Source: Candidatus Lambdaproteobacteria bacterium
Lineage (GTDB): Bacteria > SAR324 > NAC60-12
Length of the DNA: 22,108 nucleotides
Assembly (NCBI GenBank): GCA_012964265.1
Contig: DTUH01000008.1
Coordinates: 1 to 22,108, forward strand
Direction: 5' to 3'
Both the position numbers and the translations under genes were made by a program. Each line of letters begins with the position of its first letter. Positions within the stretch are counted from its first letter, which is position 1. The notes under the pieces were generated by a model, which saw only the letters and a program-made list of their open reading frames with translations, ran no database searches and was not told the DNA's origin. Below, piece after piece: positions 16,186-22,108 of the stretch.

Positions 16186-16437
16186 TTGGAAAAACTGAGG
16201 AAACACATCGACGAGTTGGATGCAGAATTGTTAGCATTGCTGAATGAACGGGCGAAATGCGTGATGAAGATTGGAGCAATAAAACAAAAAGAAAAGGCAG
16301 ACGTGGTGGTACCCTATCGGGAAATAGAATTGCTTGATCGCCTAACTTCACTTAACCAGGGGCCTATGACGTCAGAAATGGTGCTGCATCTTTTTCAGGA
16401 AATTATTGATACTCTCAAAGAGTTGCAGAAACAATAA
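16186..16437 (+). CDS. Monofunctional AroQ-class chorismate mutase (copy 1)
   Basis: An 83-residue all-helical chorismate mutase. It begins LEKLRKHIDELDAELLALL and carries NERAKCVMKIGAIKQ, then VVVPYREIELLDRL, and ends with a long helix KELQKQ. Arg (LRKHID), Arg (NERAK), Lys (IKQ) and the YRE motif match the active-site pattern of the AroQ family. It rearranges chorismate to prephenate in phenylalanine/tyrosine synthesis. It has no dehydratase, dehydrogenase or DAHP synthase partner, and no signal peptide. The start is a TTG with GGAG upstream. It is divergent from tpiA and convergent with the FKBP gene. An exact second copy lies at 17641. Confidence 0.88.
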   Translation: MEKLRKHIDELDAELLALLNERAKCVMKIGAIKQKEKADVVVPYREIELLDRLTSLNQGPMTSEMVLHLFQEIIDTLKELQKQ

Positions 16438-16456
16438 TTAAAAGAACCTAACCAGA

Positions 16457-16477
16457 CCTCAAGCTATAAGTCTGAGG
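16457..16477. terminator. Hairpin between convergent genes, copy 1
   Basis: CCTCA and TGAGG close a 21-base hairpin with one mismatch, one G-T pair and loop ATA. An outer CCTAA/TTAGG pair lies further out. No strong T-tract is present. It sits between the convergent chorismate mutase and FKBP genes, so it may act as a bidirectional terminator. Confidence 0.3.
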
Positions 16478-16500
16478 GTAATTTGACTTAGGCTAATTTC

Positions 16501-16989
16501 TTACTTAATTTCCAGCAGTTCCACCTCAAATATCAGAGTTGCATCCGGCGGTATTGCATTCCCTGCTCCTCGACTGCCGTAACCCAAATCAGGTGGAATT
16601 GTCAGTTCCCACTTATCACCGACATGCATTAACTGCAGAGCTTCAGTCCAGCCCCGAATAACTCCATTGACAGGGAATGATGCGGGCTGGTTACGCTGGT
16701 AAGAACTGTCAAACTCAACCCCATTAGTAAGTTTTCCACTGTAGTGTACTGTGACAACGTTGGTCGGCCCTGGACTTTCAGTTCCGGAACCTTCTGTTAG
16801 TACACGATACTGTAAACCGCTAGCGGTGGTGATGGTGTCTGCTGAAGCTGAATTTGTCACAATTATCTCTTGATTTGAAGTTGATGGTGCAGGAAAATCC
16901 GCTCCCTTTTTGGAATTAAAATAAAGCGTAGCTGCTCCAACAAGTATAGCCAAACCCAACAAATAAATTCTGTTTTTGTCACTTGGCAT
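16501..16989 (-). CDS. Membrane-anchored FKBP-type peptidyl-prolyl isomerase (copy 1)
   Basis: From the ATG at 16989 the protein has 162 residues. It has an N-terminal anchor helix (about 6-22), a Ser/Thr/Pro-rich spacer, and a complete FKBP domain (about 53-162). The domain includes YSGKLTNGVEFDSSYQRNQP, the VIRGWTEAL loop, GYGSRGAGNAIPPDATL and a final strand. These match the active FKBP fold that isomerises prolyl bonds. It probably works on exported proteins in the periplasm. A TTG at 17001 would add four residues; the ATG has GAGAT nearby as ribosome binding site. It follows moxR on the same strand but a terminator lies between. The second copy at 17956 is identical in protein sequence. 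Confidence 0.9.
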   Translation of the reverse strand: MPSDKNRIYLLGLAILVGAATLYFNSKKGADFPAPSTSNQEIIVTNSASADTITTASGLQYRVLTEGSGTESPGPTNVVTVHYSGKLTNGVEFDSSYQRNQPASFPVNGVIRGWTEALQLMHVGDKWELTIPPDLGYGSRGAGNAIPPDATLIFEVELLEIK

Positions 16990-17038
16990 TAAGCATCTCA
17001 ATAAAATATTCTAATCAATCAACAGCCAAAGCTGACAC

Positions 17039-17063
17039 AAAAACCCCGTTTTTATTCTACGGG
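17039..17063 (-). terminator. Rho-independent terminator of moxR, copy 1
   Basis: On the minus strand CCCGT and ACGGG form a stem with a 9-base loop followed by G and TTTTT. The hairpin begins in the last codons of moxR and overlaps its TAA stop. Confidence 0.65.
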
Positions 17064-17663
17064 AAGCTCTTTAATTTTTACACCCACTTTTTCAAATAAA
17101 TCGCTCAGTGCGCCCTTTACATGTTCCACATCCATGCGGTCTTTGAAAACAATTCCAAGCGTAGCCTCCACCATTACAGGATCAAGGTGGTCCTGATGTA
17201 GCGTTACGAGGGATCTCGCCCAATCCAAAGTTTCCGCAACACCCGGCACTTTCTCAAGCTTTTGCTTGCGGATCAGTTCCATAAAAACACAAATCTGTTT
17301 GGCAAGTCGAATGTCGCATCCCGGAACTTTGCTGCGCACAATCGCCAATTCTTTTTCGTAATCGGGATAATCCATCCACAAATAAAAACAGCGTCGGCGT
17401 ATAGCATCCGATAATTCACGCGTACGATTGCTGGTCAAAATCACATAGGGTTTTTCTTTAGCACGGATGCTGCCGATTTCCGGAATTGTGATTTGCCATT
17501 CAGAAAGAATTTCCAGCAAAAAACTTTCAAATTCATCGTCTGAGCGATCCAGTTCATCAATCAATAAAACCGGTGGTTTGTGATGTGTGATCGCCTGCAG
17601 CAAAGGACGTTTCAGTAAAAAATCTTCGCTGAAAATTGCATTGGAAAAACTGAGGAAACACAT
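17052..17663 (-). pseudogene. Truncated MoxR ATPase fragment made by the duplication
   Basis: This frame has 203 codons. The last 193 or so are identical to MoxR residues 107-300 (starting IFSEDFLLK), including Walker B (VLLIDELD) and the sensor region. The first ten or so codons, MCFLSFSNA, come from the antisense strand of chorismate mutase copy 2. Walker A and the N-terminal helices are lost, so ATP binding should fail. The native moxR start and promoter are not attached. If the duplication is real this is a dead gene, or at most a fragment expressed by read-through. Confidence 0.85.
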
Positions 17664-17892
17664 CGACGAGTTGGATGCAGAATTGTTAGCATTGCTGAAT
17701 GAACGGGCGAAATGCGTGATGAAGATTGGAGCAATAAAACAAAAAGAAAAGGCAGACGTGGTGGTACCCTATCGGGAAATAGAATTGCTTGATCGCCTAA
17801 CTTCACTTAACCAGGGGCCTATGACGTCAGAAATGGTGCTGCATCTTTTTCAGGAAATTATTGATACTCTCAAAGAGTTGCAGAAACAATAA
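17641..17892 (+). CDS. Monofunctional AroQ-class chorismate mutase (copy 2)
   Basis: The 83 codons are identical to the copy at 16186 and encode a complete chorismate mutase. The duplication junction lies 2 bp before the TTG, so this copy has lost the GGAG ribosome binding site and its promoter region. The frame is open upstream to a GTG at 17587, which would add 18 codons read from antisense moxR. Expression is therefore doubtful even though the coding sequence is whole. Confidence 0.75.
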   Translation: MEKLRKHIDELDAELLALLNERAKCVMKIGAIKQKEKADVVVPYREIELLDRLTSLNQGPMTSEMVLHLFQEIIDTLKELQKQ

Positions 17893-17911
17893 TTAAAAGA
17901 ACCTAACCAGA

Positions 17912-17932
17912 CCTCAAGCTATAAGTCTGAGG
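17912..17932. terminator. Hairpin between convergent genes, copy 2
   Basis: Same 21-base hairpin as at 16457, repeated by the 1455-bp duplication, between chorismate mutase copy 2 and FKBP copy 2. Confidence 0.3.
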
Positions 17933-17955
17933 GTAATTTGACTTAGGCTAATTTC

Positions 17956-18444
17956 TTACTTAATTTCCAGCAGTTCCACCTCAAATATCAGAGTTGCATC
18001 CGGCGGTATTGCATTCCCTGCTCCTCGACTGCCGTAACCCAAATCAGGTGGAATTGTCAGTTCCCACTTATCACCGACATGCATTAACTGCAGAGCTTCA
18101 GTCCAGCCCCGAATAACTCCATTGACAGGGAATGATGCGGGCTGGTTACGCTGGTAAGAACTGTCAAACTCAACCCCATTAGTAAGTTTTCCACTGTAGT
18201 GTACTGTGACAACGTTGGTCGGCCCTGGACTTTCAGTTCCGGAACCTTCTGTTAGTACACGATACTGTAAACCGCTAGCGGTGGTGATGGTGTCTGCTGA
18301 AGCTGAATTTGTCACAATTATCTCTTGATTTGAAGTTGATGGTGCAGGAAAATCCGCTCCCTTTTTGGAATTAAAATAAAGCGTAGCTGCTCCAACAAGT
18401 ATAGCCAAACCCAACAAATAAATTCTGTTTTTGTCACTTGGCAT
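17956..18444 (-). CDS. Membrane-anchored FKBP-type peptidyl-prolyl isomerase (copy 2)
   Basis: The protein is identical to the copy at 16501, with the same anchor helix and full FKBP domain. Its upstream region, including the GAGAT site and the preceding moxR terminator, is also duplicated, so both copies should be expressed equally if the duplication is real. This copy lies downstream of the intact moxR gene, as in the presumed original arrangement. Confidence 0.88.
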   Translation of the reverse strand: MPSDKNRIYLLGLAILVGAATLYFNSKKGADFPAPSTSNQEIIVTNSASADTITTASGLQYRVLTEGSGTESPGPTNVVTVHYSGKLTNGVEFDSSYQRNQPASFPVNGVIRGWTEALQLMHVGDKWELTIPPDLGYGSRGAGNAIPPDATLIFEVELLEIK

Positions 18445-18493
18445 TAAGCATCTCAATAAAATATTCTAATCAATCAACAGCCAAAGCTGACAC

Positions 18494-18518
18494 AAAAACC
18501 CCGTTTTTATTCTACGGG
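18494..18518 (-). terminator. Rho-independent terminator of moxR (intact gene)
   Basis: Same CCCGT/ACGGG stem and TTTTT tract as at 17039; it overlaps the stop codon of the complete moxR gene and would end the suf-side transcript. Confidence 0.65.
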
Positions 18519-19409
18519 AAGCTCTTTAATTTTTACACCCACTTTTTCAAATAAATCGCTCAGTGCGCCCTTTACATGTTCCACATCCATGCGGTCTTTG
18601 AAAACAATTCCAAGCGTAGCCTCCACCATTACAGGATCAAGGTGGTCCTGATGTAGCGTTACGAGGGATCTCGCCCAATCCAAAGTTTCCGCAACACCCG
18701 GCACTTTCTCAAGCTTTTGCTTGCGGATCAGTTCCATAAAAACACAAATCTGTTTGGCAAGTCGAATGTCGCATCCCGGAACTTTGCTGCGCACAATCGC
18801 CAATTCTTTTTCGTAATCGGGATAATCCATCCACAAATAAAAACAGCGTCGGCGTATAGCATCCGATAATTCACGCGTACGATTGCTGGTCAAAATCACA
18901 TAGGGTTTTTCTTTAGCACGGATGCTGCCGATTTCCGGAATTGTGATTTGCCATTCAGAAAGAATTTCCAGCAAAAAACTTTCAAATTCATCGTCTGAGC
19001 GATCCAGTTCATCAATCAATAAAACCGGTGGTTTGTGATGTGTGATCGCCTGCAGCAAAGGACGTTTCAGTAAAAAATCTTCGCTGAAAATTGTAGACTC
19101 CCTTTCTGCCAGTGATTTGCCACCACCCTCTTCAAGTTTGATGTGCAGCAGTTGACGTTGATAATTCCACTCATACAGCGCCATATTTGCGTCAAGTCCT
19201 TCATAACATTGAAGCCGAATCAAATCCGTATCAAGCGCCTTCGCCATAACTTTGGCAATTTCCGTTTTACCTACTCCTGCCGGACCTTCAACTAATAATG
19301 GTTTTTGCAGCGTTTTTGCCAAATAAACCGACATCACAATTGCTGAATCTGCTACATAATTTTGTTCCTCCAGCATTTGCCGAATTTTTTCGGTATCTTT
19401 TATATACAT
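18507..19409 (-). CDS. MoxR-family AAA+ ATPase
   Basis: A 300-residue AAA+ protein from the ATG at 19409. Walker A is GPAGVGKTE at about 42-50 and Walker B is VLLIDELD at about 129-136. The sensor 1 segment is VILTSNRTRELSDAIRRRC, with arginines fitting the arginine-finger region, followed by the helical lid. MoxR ATPases act as chaperones that insert cofactors or activate enzyme complexes, usually with a von Willebrand A-domain partner. None is seen here. The start ATG overlaps the sufU TAA stop by one base, so translation is probably coupled to sufU, hinting at a link with Fe-S or metal-enzyme maturation. A start at 19448 inside sufU is possible but less likely. Confidence 0.9.
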   Translation of the reverse strand: MYIKDTEKIRQMLEEQNYVADSAIVMSVYLAKTLQKPLLVEGPAGVGKTEIAKVMAKALDTDLIRLQCYEGLDANMALYEWNYQRQLLHIKLEEGGGKSLAERESTIFSEDFLLKRPLLQAITHHKPPVLLIDELDRSDDEFESFLLEILSEWQITIPEIGSIRAKEKPYVILTSNRTRELSDAIRRRCFYLWMDYPDYEKELAIVRSKVPGCDIRLAKQICVFMELIRKQKLEKVPGVAETLDWARSLVTLHQDHLDPVMVEATLGIVFKDRMDVEHVKGALSDLFEKVGVKIKELPVE

Positions 19410-19852
19410 TATTGCAACTTTATCCAGGTTTCGTTTTGTCGGGCGCAATCTTCAAGTGCGTCCCATGCGAGCTTCATACACTTGATACGGCTCCGGTGCG
19501 TTTTCAAGGCAATTAAAGGACGTAAGGGCTTCAGAGTTTCAGGAATTTCGTCTGTATCTTTGCGGAGGCTTTCAGAAAAAATATGACCGGTTTTGGTGGC
19601 CTCCTGTAGCGTTTTTGACAAAATCATTTCACTCATCATTGAAGCCGAAGCCTGGCAAATGGAACATCCGCGCACTTGTGTTTTGCAGTCCTGAATGGTG
19701 CCTTCCGACAAAGCCAAAGTTAACTCCAATTCGTCTCCGCAAAGCGGGTTGTATGCCGACGCCCGCAAGTCCGGACTTTCCAAACGCCCTGAATTTTTAG
19801 GGTGACGTGCGTGTTCCAGTAGCTGATCCCGATAGATAGAAGGTGTGGTCAT
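19409..19852 (-). CDS. sufU: SufU-type (NifU N-terminal family) Fe-S assembly / sulfur acceptor protein
   Basis: A 147-residue protein with the SufU pattern: YRDQLLEHARHPKNSGRLE at the start, then NPLCGDELEL with Cys38 and Asp40, and RGCSICQASASMMSE with Cys63. Cys125 in SRIKCMKLAWDALED completes the set. Cys38, Asp40, Cys63 and Cys125 correspond to the known zinc/sulfur ligands. It receives sulfur from SufS for Fe-S cluster synthesis in the cytosol. The extra Cys66 is a variation. It lies downstream of sufS but a toxin-antitoxin pair separates them. The following moxR start overlaps its stop. A weak GGA precedes the ATG. Confidence 0.93.
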   Translation of the reverse strand: MTTPSIYRDQLLEHARHPKNSGRLESPDLRASAYNPLCGDELELTLALSEGTIQDCKTQVRGCSICQASASMMSEMILSKTLQEATKTGHIFSESLRKDTDEIPETLKPLRPLIALKTHRSRIKCMKLAWDALEDCARQNETWIKLQ

Positions 19853-19915
19853 GTCATTCCAGAAATATTTCTCTTAAACAAGCTTTATTTTCATCAAGTA
19901 CAATAACCCTCAAAG

Positions 19916-20152
19916 CTATAATTCGTCTCCGGAAATGGGTGTTCGAGCCGGAACTGAATCCAGAATTTTGTTAAATTGCTTTCGATTTGCCCTTTTTGCT
20001 CTTTGTTCTAAATAATCCTCAGTCATCAAAGCAGAAATTTTTTCTGAAACTGCCGATGCAATAAATTGATTTATTGAAACTCCCTCTTTTTTTGAAATCT
20101 CTTTTATGTGACGATGTACTGAATTAGGTAGCCTTAAACTAAGCGCACTCAT
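19916..20152 (-). CDS. Ribbon-helix-helix antitoxin (HicB/CopG-like), partner of a PIN toxin
   Basis: A 78-residue protein. Its first 45 residues look like a ribbon-helix-helix DNA-binding domain: a beta strand ALSLRLP, then HRHIKEISKKEGVSINQF and an alpha helix. The tail (about 46-78, TEDYLEQRAKRANRKQF) is charged and should bind and block the toxin. This domain layout is common in antitoxins next to COG1569-type PIN toxins. The ATG overlaps the toxin stop as ATGA, and AAGGAG lies 5 bases upstream, inside the toxin gene. That favours strong antitoxin translation. It probably also represses its own promoter. Confidence 0.85.
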   Translation of the reverse strand: MSALSLRLPNSVHRHIKEISKKEGVSINQFIASAVSEKISALMTEDYLEQRAKRANRKQFNKILDSVPARTPISGDEL

Positions 20153-20568
20153 AGTATCTCCTTAAGTAAGTCTTTTGGTGAAATAGCTCTGATACCAAAA
20201 TATTCAGAACCTGTAAAATCTTTGATGTTTTGGGTAACTATGGTTTTTGTTTGTGAGGCAATTGCAACTTCAAGCACGTGATCATCTTTTGGATCTTTCA
20301 AAAATGGTCGCCAAAGAAAATATATTTTTTGAAAACGACTTAAATAACAGAGGTTATCCAAAATAATTTCGATTTCAGCGTCAGTCAATTTTAAGTCTGC
20401 CTTTTTTCTTCTCAAGATATCTTCGTATTCAAAAATCAAAGTTGTGGATGTAACAATTTTGATTTGTCCCTTTTCAATTGCCCTGAGAATTTGATAGGAA
20501 GCTCCTGATGAAGAGTACAGTCCCGAAAATAAAACATTCGTATCCAAGATAATATCTGTATTTTTCAT
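20149..20568 (-). CDS. PIN-domain ribonuclease toxin (COG1569-like)
   Basis: A 139-residue PIN domain. Acidic residues likely to bind metal are Asp9 (ILDTNVLFSG), Glu47 or Glu49 (LIFEYED), Asp96 (KDPKDDHVLEVAI), and Asp117 (VTQNIKDF). The final segment FGIRAISPKDLL matches the family end. Such toxins cleave RNA and are held inactive by the partner antitoxin. Order is toxin first, antitoxin second, as often in this type. No Shine-Dalgarno sequence precedes the ATG. The pair looks richer in A+T than the surrounding suf genes, suggesting horizontal acquisition. Confidence 0.85.
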   Translation of the reverse strand: MKNTDIILDTNVLFSGLYSSSGASYQILRAIEKGQIKIVTSTTLIFEYEDILRRKKADLKLTDAEIEIILDNLCYLSRFQKIYFLWRPFLKDPKDDHVLEVAIASQTKTIVTQNIKDFTGSEYFGIRAISPKDLLKEIL

Positions 20569-20591
20569 TTACTAGTTAATACCATATTCAG

Positions 20592-20605
20592 TATCAAATA
20601 TCAAA
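20592..20605. repeat. Tandem 7-bp repeat, candidate operator of the toxin-antitoxin genes
   Basis: TATCAAA occurs twice in direct succession, 24 bp upstream of the toxin start, within the 110-bp AT-rich gap between sufS and the toxin gene. RHH antitoxins commonly bind short repeated sites in their own promoter, so this is a reasonable operator candidate. No other gene is seen in the gap. Confidence 0.4.
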
Positions 20606-20678
20606 TATTATTTTCCTAATTCAAAGTTGTTGTAGCTGATTGATTAACTATTCTTGAACAAAATCTGAATTAGCAAGA

Positions 20679-21947
20679 TTACACAAAATACATTCGACAT
20701 TGATCAAGTGCGGAAAACAAACGGTCCATTTCGGAAACTTCATTATAAATTCCAAAACTCATGCGGACGCTGGCCGCAATACCGAGTTTTTCATGTAGTA
20801 CTTGCGTGCAGTGATGTCCGGCACGAACTGCAATTCCGCTTTCGTCAAGAACTTGCGCCACATCGTGCGGATGCACATTCAGGAGATTGAAACTTACCAC
20901 GCCGCTTCTGTCAATTGTTTCCGGAGGTCCGTAAAGTTCCAAATCCTTAAACTCAGAAATTCTCTTTAAAGCATGTGTTGTCAGTTCAACTTCATGCTGT
21001 TGAATTTCCGCCATGGCGAAATTCCGAATATATTCGACTGCCGCAGCCAATCCGGAAACTTCCGCTACAGGAGGTGTTCCCGCTTCAAATTTTTGTGGTG
21101 CTTCCGCCCATGTAGAAGTTTGCCTTCCAACTTGGCGAATCATTCCTCCTCCGCCCTGATATGGCAACATTTCCTCGAGGCGTTCTTTTTTTGCGTAAAG
21201 TACCCCGATTCCGGTGGGTCCGTAAACTTTGTGTCCGGAAAAAGCGAGGAAATCACAATCCCATCCGGAAACATCAATCGGCATCCGAGCCGCTGCCTGA
21301 GCCGCATCCACCAAAACCGGAACGCCTCGATCGTGCGCCATTTCGACAATTTTCGCAATGGGGTTGACCGTTCCCAAAACATTGGAAACCGCAGTAACCG
21401 CCAGCAGTCGAATGCTACGTTGACGTTTAACGGAATCCGTCAGCAACTCATCCAACATTTGTAAATCCAAACGGCCACCCCCGGAACTTCCGGATTCCGG
21501 AGTAATCGGCCAATAAACCAGTTCCGCTCCGGATGCTTTTGTAGCAAGTTGCCACGGCACCAGATTGGAATGGTGTTCCATTTCGGTCACTAAAATCCGG
21601 TCGCCATTTTTCAAATTGGGTTGCGCCCATGCTGAAGCAACAAGATTGATCGACTCGGTGGTTCCGCGGGTAAAAATGATATTTCCGGACTCCTCCGCGC
21701 CAACAAAATTCGCTATGCTTTCGCGGCCTTTTTCGTAAATTTCTGTAGCTTCCTCGGCAAGCGTGTAAACGCTACGGCTGACATTACTGTTGTGATTTTC
21801 GTAAAAATTCACCAGCGCGTCAATCACGCAGTTTGGTTTTTGTGTGGTGGAAGCGTTGTCCAGATAAACCAGTGAATGGCCGTGAATTTTCCGTTTAAGA
21901 ATAGGAAAATCATCACGTACTTTTGATGTCAACGGATAGTTTTGCAT
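20679..21947 (-). CDS. sufS: Cysteine desulfurase SufS (class II, NifS-like)
   Basis: A 422-residue PLP enzyme of normal SufS length. It has LVYLDNASTTQKP at the start, FTRGTTESINL, EMEHHSN, and DAAQAA. The PLP lysine is Lys240 in SGHKVYGPTG, and the catalytic Cys380 lies in RAGHHCTQ. It removes sulfur from L-cysteine to give alanine and a persulfide, which passes to SufU. A small Gly/Ser-rich insertion (SGSSGGGRL) near 152-160 is a minor oddity. The start is an ATG at 21947; the upstream AT-rich region has no clear ribosome binding site. sufBCD are not in the window but could lie beyond the right edge. Confidence 0.96.
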   Translation of the reverse strand: MQNYPLTSKVRDDFPILKRKIHGHSLVYLDNASTTQKPNCVIDALVNFYENHNSNVSRSVYTLAEEATEIYEKGRESIANFVGAEESGNIIFTRGTTESINLVASAWAQPNLKNGDRILVTEMEHHSNLVPWQLATKASGAELVYWPITPESGSSGGGRLDLQMLDELLTDSVKRQRSIRLLAVTAVSNVLGTVNPIAKIVEMAHDRGVPVLVDAAQAAARMPIDVSGWDCDFLAFSGHKVYGPTGIGVLYAKKERLEEMLPYQGGGGMIRQVGRQTSTWAEAPQKFEAGTPPVAEVSGLAAAVEYIRNFAMAEIQQHEVELTTHALKRISEFKDLELYGPPETIDRSGVVSFNLLNVHPHDVAQVLDESGIAVRAGHHCTQVLHEKLGIAASVRMSFGIYNEVSEMDRLFSALDQCRMYFV

Positions 21948-21954
21948 TTTTTAC

Positions 21955-21970
21955 GGCTAAAAAAATAGCC
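21955..21970. other. Small inverted repeat upstream of sufS
   Basis: GGCTA and TAGCC flank six A residues, 7 bp before the sufS ATG. On the mRNA this gives a short hairpin close to the start codon. The adjoining 21970-22035 stretch (acagatttgcgctgattagc and onward) resembles degenerate spacer repeats that I recall from unrelated genomes; this is not verified. Confidence 0.3.
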
Positions 21971-22039
21971 ACAGATTTGCGCTGATTAGCACTGATATTA
22001 TTTCAGTATTTCCGGTGTGTCCGTGACTAAAAACAGAAT

Positions 22040-22108
22040 TCATGAAAAAACTTTTTTCAATTCCATCATCGACTTTCCGGAGCCGCCGCGACGGATTGAA
22101 ACCATTTC
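22040..22108 (-). CDS. Possible C-terminal end of an upstream gene (partial)
   Basis: On the minus strand 22 codons run from the window edge to a TGA, ending KSMMELKKVFS. This could be the last part of a gene upstream of sufS. A plus-strand frame starting at an ATG at 22042 overlaps it (MKKLFSIPSSTF), so direction is uncertain. No family is recognisable. Confidence 0.2.
   Translation of the reverse strand, partial: EMVSIRRGGSGKSMMELKKVFS

Larger units (their letters stand above)
16184..17638. repeat. Tandem duplication, copy 1 (1455 bp)
   Basis: This unit is repeated head to tail immediately downstream with no difference found in the stretches compared. It contains chorismate mutase, FKBP-type PPIase and the C-terminal part of moxR. 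The junction reads GAAAATTG then CATTGG at 17638/17639. No microhomology is seen at the boundaries. Confidence 0.95.
17639..19093. repeat. Tandem duplication, copy 2 (1455 bp)
   Basis: Direct repeat of 16184-17638. Beyond its right end (19093) the sequence continues into the intact N-terminal part of moxR, so this copy keeps the original right flank while copy 1 keeps the original left flank. Confidence 0.95.

Noticed and set aside
16184..19093. Insertion sequence or composite transposon as cause of the duplicated block
   Set aside because: No transposase, terminal inverted repeats or flanking target duplications are present; the copies abut directly.
20586..20612. TATCAAA tandem repeat as the start of a CRISPR array
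   Set aside because: Only two contiguous 7-bp units with no spacers; a regulator site or slippage is far more likely. No CRISPR-like array was seen anywhere in the window.
20973..21464. A 163-codon plus-strand frame across sufS
   Set aside because: It is the antisense shadow of sufS, whose catalytic residues are all in place.

Overview
The window comes from a Gram-negative (diderm) bacterium. It carries an LptC-like LPS-transport protein, TonB-type domains, a predicted lipoprotein, a DUF4105/Lnb-type periplasmic protein with a barrel-like tail, and a Ccm (system I) cytochrome c maturation segment. GC content looks like the low 40s percent by eye. The gene mix suggests a deltaproteobacteria-like lineage; SAR324 or a related group is a guess that the sequence does not prove. 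Several genes start without a clear Shine-Dalgarno sequence.

Layout. 1-1750: the first codons of a DEDD-exonuclease-like gene (minus), then a J-domain protein and a membrane-anchored family 2 glycosyltransferase (plus). 1858-4349: three secreted or membrane proteins that share a double glycine-zipper hydrophobic core and an aromatic C-terminus (one minus, two plus), followed by an LptC-like protein. 4369-6384: a DUF4105/Lnb-type protein (minus). 6510-9778: an SBBP beta-propeller lipoprotein and a secreted protein with two TonB-C-like domains (plus). 9800-12040: ccmG and a damaged ccmF (minus). 12106-15950: ACT-malic enzyme, proB, secG and tpiA, all on minus. 16184-19093: an exact head-to-tail duplication of 1455 bp carrying a chorismate mutase, an FKBP-type PPIase and the C-terminal two thirds of a MoxR ATPase. 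18507-21947 (minus): complete moxR, sufU, a RHH/PIN toxin-antitoxin pair, and sufS.

How the genes work together. SufS and SufU form a sulfur mobilisation pair for Fe-S cluster assembly, but a toxin-antitoxin module lies between them. CcmG and CcmF belong to cytochrome c maturation, but ccmF has lost about 80-85 codons between its first 53 codons and the conserved NPLLQ segment, with a frame change. tpiA, secG, proB and malic enzyme are closely packed housekeeping genes. The left third is rich in cell-envelope proteins without assigned function.

Most notable signals: (i) the palindrome TCCGGA occurs about 45 times by hand count, against roughly 4 expected from composition; (ii) the exact 1455-bp duplication creates a MoxR fragment without a P-loop; (iii) the ccmF deletion; (iv) the glycine-zipper/aromatic-tail gene trio; (v) the toxin-antitoxin insertion in the suf genes. 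Items ii and iii could be real, or could be assembly or whole-genome-amplification artefacts, and read data would be needed to decide.
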